From positions 158,335,436 to 158,399,435 of the forward strand of contig NC_134087.1 of the NCBI RefSeq assembly GCF_000715075.1: DNA of 64,000 nt, given 5' to 3'. This document shows positions 55,804 through 64,000 of this stretch, piece after piece (position 1 is the stretch's first letter; the number at the start of each line of letters is the position of its first letter). The DNA is from Nicotiana tabacum. Its lineage: Eukaryota; Streptophyta; Magnoliopsida; Solanales; Solanaceae. The notes under the pieces were generated by a model, which saw only the letters and a list, made by a program, of their open reading frames with translations, was not told the DNA's origin and did not search any database. Both the position numbers and the translations under genes were made by a program.

Positions 55804-57952
55804 TATCCCTTTAGCACAAAGTGCAAATTTTGTCGTTTTGTCGCTTTGTTTCTGATATATGTAGGGCATGCTTGTAGGTGGAGAATGCGCTTTTTCGCGC
55901 ATGTAATATATAAGAAGAAACTTGAAGCTTTTTTCTCCTATACCTTTTTTTTGTCGTTACTTTCAATCGGGCAGACAGGTTTTCGTGTTCAGCGAAATCC
56001 TCATAGGTCCGAAACTGATCGGACATATCTGGGGGCTCTTAAGCGTGATTCTTGACGTGAGTAGGTGCTGGGGCCGGCTGTTTAGGCTTAGTTTCCGAGT
56101 CGGGCTCCGACTCGAGCCTTCTTGTCTTCAATATTTTTGTGCTCGTGCGTGCAGGTAGTAGTCATTTTTATCTCTTGCCCTTGGGCATTTGCCGTTCCAA
56201 CTATTTTGGGTCCAGTCTTTGAGTCGCATTGTGACTCAAGCTTCAATTGACCCTCAAGCTCTTTCCTGCCTGCATGGGCGGATGATGATGGCCCTTTATG
56301 CTCTGGGTTGAAGTGACCGTACGGGCGCGTGGCCCGGAGGTTTACTCGGCCAGTGACAATGGCACTTATGCCATGCCCTTAGTCATATTGCATCTTTTGG
56401 GTCCAGTCTCTGAGTCGCATTGTGATTCGAGCTGTATTCGACCATTAAATTTCCTTGATTTCCTGGCTGGAGATAGTGGCACTTATGCCATGCCCTTTGG
56501 TATATTGCATCTTTCGGGTCCAGTCTCCGAGTCGCGTTGCGATTCGAGCTGTAATCGACCCTTAAATTCCCTTGAGTATCTGGTTGGCGACAGTGGCACT
56601 TGTGCAGTTTGGTCGTTGAGACCTTTTAGTATGTGGCCCGGAGGCTTGCATAGTTAACTATTTTGGATTCGGTCTCCGAATCGGGTTATGATTCGAGCTC
56701 ATTTTAATCCTCAAGTTGTCAAGATTTTTAGCTGGCAACAATGGCTCTTACGCTGTTTGGTCGTAGAGTCCTTTCAATTTGAGGCCTGTAGGCTTGCTTA
56801 ACTGGAGACAATGGCTCTTACACTGTTTTTGCCCGTGGGCTTTTTTGTAGGCTTTGTTTCCGCTCGTTAAGGTCTTTTAGAGTATTTTTGCCTGACCCAT
56901 CGTCGGTTCCAGAGGAACCTCGATTTCAAGTCGTTGTCGGCGATGTTTCGAGCACCACATAAGGTTCATAGCTCATAGGTCGAGTAGATCGACGATCTTG
57001 CGATTTGGAGCCGACATGGTCGGAGCTCGTTTTTGCCTGTTGAGGAAAGCCTGTTTTAGCCGGTTCTTTCCGAAGTATATTTGGAGTAGTGGCCTGCGAT
57101 TATTAGCGAAAGTTGGGCGTCCTCGAGCTGCGTTATTTTGGTTGTATCAGCCATTTTGATCGTAGTCATATGTGTTTGGCCGTAGCCATTTTTTATCACA
57201 AGTGAGAGCTTAGGTGTCTACGTCGAGGGTATGCCCTTTAGGGATTCTAACAAATGCGACGTATAGCCTAAACTTTGGGATTTTCATGCCTGTTTAGGTC
57301 CTACAATTTATCATGCCTATTGAGGTCTTACAATTTTTCTAGCCTATTGAGGTCTTACAGTTTGTCATGCGTATTGAGGTCTTACAGTTTGTTTGTTATG
57401 TATAATAGATCTGGTTACGCCGAAGTTGCCCGCTAGGGGTCTTACTATTTCGGGTTTCCCAATCGTATGGCGATCAACTGCAGTCTCCGATTCATCGAGT
57501 TTGTTTAAGCTTGAAGACCGCATCTTGTGAGCTCGGAGTTACCTTCTAGGGGCTTGATGAGCCCGGAGTTGCATTATAGGGGCTTGATGAGCCCGAAGTT
57601 GCCTTATAAAGGCTTGATGAGCCTGGAGTTCCGACCCTGGGGTCGTGTGGGCACTGAATTGAATATGTCTCCGAGTATCTCGGGACGTATTTGGTGGAGA
57701 GGCCTTCGCAGTGAATATGCTGAAATAGCCTTTTTCGAAGTATGAAATGCCGAAAAGGTATTCTTTATTGCTTGGCGCAAATATATTTTGCAAATACATG
57801 TTGTCCCGTTGTTTTGAGCTCGGCCCGCATGGGCGCTGCTCCTCCAATCATCTGATCTATTTACATGATTCCGTTTTGAAGCTTAGCCCACCATTTATTA
57901 GCCTTTCCAGGGGGACGGTGTCCCTAATAGACGGTCATCGTACGTCGTCTGA
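55804..57952. other. D3 spacer, repeat-rich, no gene
   Basis: Holds the 115-bp array (56349-56610), a 27-bp array (57290-57390) and a 30-bp array (57545-57640). No RT or integrase motif on the - strand. Confidence 0.6.
57290..57640. repeat. 27-bp and 30-bp tandem repeats in D3
   Basis: About four units around ATTGAGGTCTTACAGTTTG (57290-57390) and three units of GGGCTTGATGAGCCCGGAG (57548, 57579, 57610). D1 has only one degenerate unit of the second repeat (25370), D2 has three (63507-63590). Confidence 0.75.
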
Positions 57953-58990
57953 CTATAGAAAAAAGGACTGCGATCTCGTTGGATCCCTTTCTAGGGAGTA
58001 CGATGCTCTGCTAATAATCTTGCTGGCAGGACCTTCTTTATGTTGAAGCCCACTCGGAGATCCGGGGCCTCTACAGGATCTCCGAGTGGAGTTCAAAACT
58101 TCTGAATGCCTCGACTGATTGCCTGCATATAGGTTAGTAAAAGAAAAGAAACAACAAAGGAGCGGAGTAGTTCTTCCTTGCTGCGGGATGCGCAGGCGAC
58201 GTTTCGTGGCATGAGCCCTGATATATCTTTCTGATATGTTCAACCAGGCTTGGCCGAAGATGTGGTTCTGCTCACCCTTTGATCCCTTCGAGGGTGGAGG
58301 CATTGATGTCAGCGATGGGTCATGTGGTGAGGGATTTCCTCTCGTCGCGCGTAGCTCCTTGTCGAATGATTTAGTCCCACCTCTATCGGTGAAGTGGGGT
58401 CGAAGTCGCCTCCGGGGGGTATGCCCGTTTTCATTTGAATGGAACGTCCGTGTTTTGCGTGCTCGGCGTTCCAGCCCGAGCTCAGGCGGGCTGTATAGAG
58501 GGAGCGACCTTCTTGATCGTTGTGGCGATTGGCATCTTGAATCCATCAAAGATTCAAGGTGTGGGAGTGATTTGGTTCGTTAGTCCGAACTACCCTATTG
58601 GCTTTCGCCTGACATTGTCGGTATAATTGATCGAACCACCTGTATTTATGAAAACATGTTTTATTTAAAATAGGTCAAATGAAGGAAGGGGTTACCAACG
58701 CGTTAATACGAGGCCAAGGTGAAATCTCGGCGTCTCTTTCCTTGGATGCAAGGGTGTCCTTCAGGTATATTCCCCGGACCCGTATTTTTCCAGCGATGAG
58801 CACTTTCACTCTACACTTTATGGATCTTTGAAGAGTGTTGCTGCCCCTTTACCGTCGTGGCAATACGTCGTGGCTTGTCAGCTTCGTTTTTCCCGATCTC
58901 CTTCCTTCCTTAGAGCTGGACTCGAGCCTGACCGCTCGATGATACTTGGCTGCAATCTCTATCGAATAGTGTGGTTGTCGTTCTTTTGAG
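57953..58990 (-). pseudogene. D3 protease-like part
   Basis: Same position as D1 25870-26559. An open - strand frame (58549-57953) exists, but its translation is not protease-like; a neighbouring frame shows a STLEGIKG-like patch near 58290. Weak assignment. Confidence 0.3.
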
Positions 58991-59960
58991 CTAGTGACCC
59001 CGCACGCCCCACGGTTCTTGCGCCGGGCCATGGTTCTTTTGAAGGGGTCTTGGTCGAATAGGTCTAAGCCGCCTGGCGTTCCTGGTTTCGCTTATGGTGA
59101 TCACGATGTTTGGTATGGCAATGCTGAAATCGTACTCGGCTGGGCGGGGTTTCCCTACCAGCTGTGCCTTGTTGAATCTGGTTCCATTGGAGGTTCCTTG
59201 AGGGTGCTGTCCTCGAGTTATTTCCCTATTATTGCGAGGTAGGTTGCATCTCGAGTTGTTCCTTCCATTTGCGGGGCATGGATGATACCTCCATCTGTAT
59301 GGCATCAGCTACTTTGTTGGGAGTCTTCTTGGATATACCAGACCCGAGGAGGTTCCCGAACGGTTGTCCACGGCCCCGATTCGGGGCTGGTATCGGGTGT
59401 GGGCATCCAACCAGATCTCGGTTGGGTATCTGATCAGGCTTCACTTGAAATGTCTTGGAGTCGTTGGGCATGCTTCGTTTAGGCTTTGGGTGAAGGCCTG
59501 TGTTGCCTAATCATCCGAAACCGGGAGCGATCTTATTCGTCCTATCAGGGAATGGGGTGTGGCTTCCCGCGACGTTTCATTTCTGCTTCGTTCGGCCTCA
59601 GGTGTCCCTCTCGATACTGCTTTGATGGCACCGGCAAGTGGTGGTGCACCCGTAGGGATCCAAGGTCTTGTCGCACCTAGGGAGTTTCGCCGTTCCGGAT
59701 TTCTGTGAAGCGAGTTTTGGGACCGTTTCCTCGGGAGACATTTCTTGTAAGAGCTTCCACGAACCTGATTCGATCCTTTTGAAGAAATTCCCAAGCATCC
59801 TCACTGCGGCGGGGTCGGTTACCGATCCGTCATTACTTGATCTCTCGGGTACTAGCTCGACGTAAGGAGATGTTCCTGGCGCTACTGCGTTGGGAGTCTC
59901 CGGGCAACTTTGCAGCCGTGTGATGGCCAACTGTCATGCCTGCAACATTTCAAAAATAAC
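58991..59960 (-). pseudogene. gag: D3 gag, degenerate
   Basis: - strand pieces 59930-59598 (PERSSNDGSVTDPAAVRM, RIESGSWKLLQEMSPEETV, LDPYGCTTT), 59471-59229 (VGCPHPIPAPNRGRGQ) and 59305-58991 (ISETRNARRLRPIRPRPLQK) match the D1 gag in order. Compared with D1 a stretch of about 150 bp (near 59635) is missing. Confidence 0.5.
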
Positions 59961-60309
59961 ATGAAGACTAACTTCCTGTTCGACCCGGGCCGGGGTTTTT
60001 TGAGCTTCTTGTTGGTCAACACGCTGTGTGCTACCATTGGTGCACGAGGCTTTGTTGACCTATTGCGCACCTTGCAAGCCCGCGTCCGCTTGAATCGATC
60101 CAAATGCGTTATCGGGGTCCTGCAGTGTCGCGCCAACCTCTGGAACAGCCATACTGTCTTCGCTGTGACTTTTGGGATATTCGTTCTAGATTTTGCTTAC
60201 CGAGCTGAGCATTATCCTGAAATCAAAAGATCATGGGCAAGAAAAGGTGTGAAAGATAACGTGCGTTTGTGTGACAAAACCAGCAAGAAAATAATCACTA
60301 TTATTTTTA
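59961..60309 (-). other. D3 leader
   Basis: Matches D1 27941-28285. A + strand ORF (59910-60407) crosses it and the LTR edge; it has no domain and is judged chance. Confidence 0.4.
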
Positions 60310-60330
60310 GCCCCATGGTGGGCGCCAAAC
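60310..60330 (-). other. D3 primer-binding site region
   Basis: On the - strand GTTTGGCGCCCACCATGGGG directly after the LTR. Confidence 0.65.
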
Positions 60331-61086
60331 TATTTACCGTGAAAATGGTAACAACAATTAAATTTGTAAATGGGATTCAAAAAATACGTGATCTATTCCT
60401 GAGCTAGTTTTTAGAGCAGTTAATGCTAAGAATGCTAAGTATAATGATTAAAAGTGAGCTAAAATGAGGCAATAATCAAACCAAAGGGGGGCTGTTGCCT
60501 GGGTGCATAGATGGTCGATGGGACCTCGGGGTTGGCATTAATATCGATCCCGAACTATCGGGGGCAGTCGGGAATGGGAAAACCGGTAGGGATATGATCG
60601 AGCAAGTCTCTATGTTACCAATATTGAGCAAAGTAGTGAAGAACAAATAAGAGAATGATAAATGCTAAAGCGACCTCGGGCCAATGAGAGCGAACAACTT
60701 AGAAGAAAAGAGAGAGAAAGATATTATTGCACTTGTAGAGAAATGGAGCAACATTAGCCCCTAATAAAATTGTATGGGTTCCCCTTATATAGGAGAGGGA
60801 ACACGGTATGGTACAGAGTGCATTAAATGTAAAGATGCGGGGATGCAAAGGCTAGACGTGATTCCTCAGCATAGGCTCCGGATAGGCCGGGCCTGTTAAT
60901 CATAGCTTTGTGCCTAGGGGGCTTCCCCCTTTGTCCTGGCTTCGTTCCTCGTTTCCTCCCAGTCGGGCTTCGACGAGCCTCGAGGACGAGAACTTGATCG
61001 CGGCCTCCCGCCCTCAGGGTCCTTGGGGCATGCTTCCGAAATGTCTTGATAGCAAGAAATCAAGTCTTCTGATTTCGCTGCGTACA
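60331..61086 (-). repeat. D3 5' LTR
   Basis: 756 bp; TGTACGCAGCG (61086) to GGTAAATA (60331) on the - strand. The terminal CA has mutated to TA. TATA box near 60783-60792. Confidence 0.85.
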
Positions 61087-61131
61087 TCCTTGATCCCGTG
61101 TCCTCCTCCCTCTATTGAACCTTTCTTATGC

Positions 61132-61911
61132 AAGCATGTGATAGGCTTAGGTCTGAGTTGCTCTGTCAAGGGTCCAAGCTCCAGAAAATTCTGGATGAGG
61201 GCGAATCCTTTAGGCTCCTTAGCAAAGAGAAGGAAGTTGAGTTGCAGCATTGGCTATATGAGGCATATCTGAGCTCGAACTATGAGAGCTATTTGATGGA
61301 GCAGGTAACTTCCTATAGTACGTGTTTTGCTCCTTTCTAACCTCAAGGCTAACTCCCTTTTGCCGTATCAGTTGCAGAAAAAGGCGGAGGCCTTGGAGTT
61401 CCTCAAAGGCGACGTCAACCGCGTCAGAGTTTCTTGCGAGGAGCTAAGGGCTCAAGTGCAGGCTCAAGCTTTAGAGGAGATGAGCGCCTCGGCTAAAGTC
61501 CCTGCCTTCGAGGTCCAACTCAGTTTGACTCATGACAACACCAAAGTTAAAGCGGATATGCTTGAGAAACTCGAGTCTGATCTCTCGAAGGTCAGAGCCG
61601 AGATAATTGATGCCTGGGCAGAAGCGGCATTAAACCGAACCAGGGCTGATCGTGAGATGGAAATTAGCACGAAAGATGCTGCTGATGCCCAAGCCGAGCA
61701 AAAGCGAGCCCTCGACCAGGAGAAAAGGATTGAGGAATATGTTTGTTGTATATCCCGGATAGAGGTACTCGAGGAGGTCGGTGCAAAGGGCTTCGTTCTC
61801 TCAGAGGAATTGGCTCGAGCAAGGGCGGACGAGAGTGACGCTTGGTCACTTCTTGTTGATGCGCTTTTTGTCGCTTTGTCTCTTGTACCTTTTTTCTGTT
61901 GTCGCTTTTGA
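61132..61911 (+). pseudogene. D2 antisense gene, exons 4-5
   Basis: Exon 4 about 61132-61301 (CDRLRSELLCQGSKLQ, SYLMEQ), intron from GTAACT to 61371 (GTATCAG), exon 5 from 61372. The acceptor before exon 4 has changed from CAG to CAA. Exon 5 keeps the coiled coil (KAEALEFLKGDVNRVRVSCE, LESDLSKVRAEIIDA) without a stop but lacks the normal GEFDKL end: a deletion near 61860 joins it to downstream sequence, giving a chance stop at 61909-61911. It is the best preserved coiled-coil exon of the three copies. Confidence 0.7.
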
Positions 61912-64000
61912 TCGGGTAGGCTGGTTTTGGTGTTTGGCGAGATCTTCATAGGTCCGAAACGGATCGGTCAGACCCGGGAGCTCTTTAAGTGTGATCCTTG
62001 GTGCAAGCAGGTGCTGGGGTCTCCATGCTTTGCCCGGCTGTTTAGGCTTAGTTTTCAAGTCGGGCTCCGACTCGAGCCTTCTTATCCTCCAATTTTTTGT
62101 GCTCGTGCGGGTAGGTAGTAGTCGTTTTTATCTCTTGCCCTTAGGCATTTTCCGTTCCAACTCTTTTAGGTCCAGTCTTCGAGTAGCATTGTAACTCGAG
62201 CTTCAATTGACCCTCAAGCTCTTTCCTGCCTGCATGGGCGAATGATGATGGTCCTTTGTGCTCTGGGTCGAAGTGACCGCACGGGCGCGTGTCCCGGAGG
62301 TTTACTCGGCCGGAGACAGTGGTAGTTATGCCATGCCCTTAGGCATATTGCAGCTTCCGGGTCCAGTATCCGAGTCGCATTGCGATTCGAGCTGTAATCG
62401 GCCCTTAAATTTCCTTGATTTCCTGGCGGACGATAGTGGCACTTATGTCGTGCCCTTAGGCATATTGCAATTTTAGGGTCCAGTATCTGAGTCGCATTGC
62501 GATTGAGCTGTAATCAATCCTTAAATTCCCTTGAGTTTCTAGTTGCTGACAGTGTCACTTCTGCCGTTTGGTCGTTGAGACCTTTTAGTATGTGGCCCGG
62601 AGGCTTGCATAGTTAACTATTATGGATTCGGTCTCCAAATCGGGTTATGATTCAAGCTCATTTTAATCCTCAATTTGTCAAGATTTTTAGCGGGCGACAA
62701 TGGCTCTTACGCTGTTTGGTCGTAGAGACCTTTAAATATGAGGCCTATAGGCTTGCTTAGCTGGCGATAATGTCTCTTACGCTGTTTTTGCCCGTGGGCA
62801 TTTTTGTAGGCTTTGTTTCCGCTCGTTAAGGTCTTTTAATTTATTTTTACTTAACCTGTCGTCGGTTCCAAAGGAACCTCGATTTCAAGTTGTTGTTGGC
62901 GATATTTTGAGCACCTCGTAAGGTTCATAGCTCATAGGTCGAGTAGATCGACGCTCCTGCAATTTGGAGCCGACATGGTTGGAGCTTGTTTTTGCCTATT
63001 GAGGAAAGCCTGTTTTAGCCGGTTCTTTCTGAAGTATATTCGGATTAGTGGCCTGCGATATTTAGCAAAAGTCGGGCATCCTCGAGCAGCGCTATTTTGG
63101 CTGTATCAGCCATTTTGATCATAGTCATATGTGTTTGGTCGTAGCCATTTTTGATCCCAAGTAAGAGCTTAGGCGTCTACGTCGAGAGTATGCCCTTTAG
63201 GGATTCTAACAAATGTGACGTATAGCCTAAACTTTGGGATTTTCATGCCTGTTTAGGTCTTACAGTTTGTCATGTCTATTGAGGTCTTACAGTTTGTCTA
63301 GCCTATTGAGGTCTTACAGTTTGTCATGCCTATTGAGGTCTTACAGTTTGTTTGTCATGTATAATAGATCTGGTTACACCGAGATTGCCCGCTAGGGGTC
63401 TTACAGTTTCGGGTTTTCCAATCGTATGGCGATCAATGGCAGTATCTGATTCATCGAGTTTGTTTAAGCTTGAAGACCTCTTCTCATGAGCTTGGAGTTA
63501 CCTTCTAGGGCTTGATGAGCCCGGAGTTGCCTTATAGGGGCTTGATGAGCCTGAAGTTGCCGTATAGGGGCTTGATGAGCCCGGAGTTCCAACCCTAGGG
63601 TCGTGTGGGCACTGAATTGTTTAAGTCTCCGAGTATCTCGGGACGTATTTGGCGGAGAGGCCTTCCCAGTGAATATGCTGAAATAGCCTTTTTCGAAGTA
63701 TGAAATGCCGAAAAGGTATTCTTTATTGCTTGGCGCAAATATATTCTACAAATACATGTTGTCCCGTTGTTGTGATCTCGGCCCGCATGGGCACTGCTCC
63801 TCCGATCATCTGATATATTTACATGATTCTATTTTGAAGCTTAGACCGCCATTTATTGGCCTCTCTGGGGGGACAGTATCCCTAAGAGAAGGTCATCGCA
63901 TGTCGTCTGACTATAGAAGAAAGGACTGCAATCTTGTTAGATCCCTTTCTGGGGAGTACGCTGCTCTGCTAATAATCTTGCTGGTGGGACCTTCTTTATG
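61912..64000. other. D2 spacer to window end
   Basis: Matches D1 23780-25830 and D3 55970-58040. Holds 115-bp units (62309, 62424, 62540), four 27-bp units (63250-63345) and three 30-bp units (63507-63590). No gene. Confidence 0.65.

Larger units (their letters stand above)
51143..61086 (-). mobile_element. Tat-like element D3, complete copy nested in D2
   Basis: 9944 bp on the - strand. 5' LTR 61086-60331, PBS 60330-60310, gag-protease relic, spacer with three tandem arrays, + strand antisense gene, 3' LTR 51896-51143. LTRs about 91% alike by eye over the first 250 bp. No RT or integrase seen. The right flank (61087 onward) resumes D2's intron and exon 4, which proves the nesting. Confidence 0.85.
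47276..64000 (-). mobile_element. Tat-like element D2, partial, with D3 nested
   Basis: The 3' LTR (47276-48034) and the antisense gene side are in the window; gag and the 5' LTR lie beyond 64000. D3 (51143-61086) sits in the intron between exons 3 and 4 of D2's antisense gene. D2 itself is inserted in the A2 5' LTR. Confidence 0.8.

Noticed and set aside
57953..58549. 198-aa - strand ORF as an intact D3 protein
   Set aside because: The translation is Arg/Ser/Pro-rich and not protease-like; the better match lies in a neighbouring, broken frame.
59910..60407. 165-aa + strand ORF in D3 leader
   Set aside because: Antisense to gag, crosses the LTR edge, no domain, and not open in D1.

Overview
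This is plant nuclear DNA made almost entirely of nested LTR retrotransposons. The repeat families (Ty3/Gypsy LTRs starting TGTAACGACCC and ending GGGTCGTGACA, iMet primer sites, CpG-rich words in the LTRs) look like Solanaceae, most likely Nicotiana; that is inference, since no host gene marks the species. I see no intact host gene, tRNA, rRNA or CRISPR. Every long reading frame belongs to a transposable element, and every element gene is broken.

Layout. 1-942: two short ORF remnants, the second like a Ty3 gag N-terminus. 943-15910: a LARD-like non-autonomous Ty3 element (A1, + strand) with about 3.3 kb of non-coding interior and a 3.36-kb 3' LTR. A solo LTR (C, 2353-4239) sits in its leader. 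A nearly complete Copia element (9008-14090, 139-bp LTRs, TSD AATAT) sits in its 3' LTR. 15911-17200: a piece of a related LTR carrying twelve evenly spaced palindromes. 17201-47275: a second A-family element (A2, - strand), opened three times. Its 3' LTR holds a 5'-truncated Athila/Tat-like element E (about 18216-30832), and E holds element D1 (19798-29063, TSD TTGAT). Its interior holds a Ty3 chromovirus-like element B (33856-44561, - strand) with recognisable gag, PR, RT, RNase H, IN and chromodomain remnants. Its 5' LTR is cut by D2 (47276 to beyond the window), which contains a sister copy, D3 (51143-61086).

The D family is the most interesting part. On the - strand it has a PBS and gag-protease remnants but no visible RT or integrase. 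On the + strand, antisense to gag, it carries a spliced gene of at least five exons. That gene has a 'putative gypsy type transposon' (Transposase_28-like, PF04195-type) N-terminal part and a coiled-coil C-terminal part. The exon-intron plan and phases are the same in three copies, while each copy has lost function through different mutations. Antisense additional ORFs are known in the Tat lineage (for example gene23 of maize Grande), so the principle is not new; the five-exon plan and the promoter-like site are worth checking.

The LTR tips, PBS and PPT of A and B are nearly the same although their interiors differ. B-type elements are therefore the likely source of enzymes for the A elements. 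Insertion order by nesting: A-type LTR fragment, then A1/A2, then B, C, E, Copia, D1 and D2, then D3.
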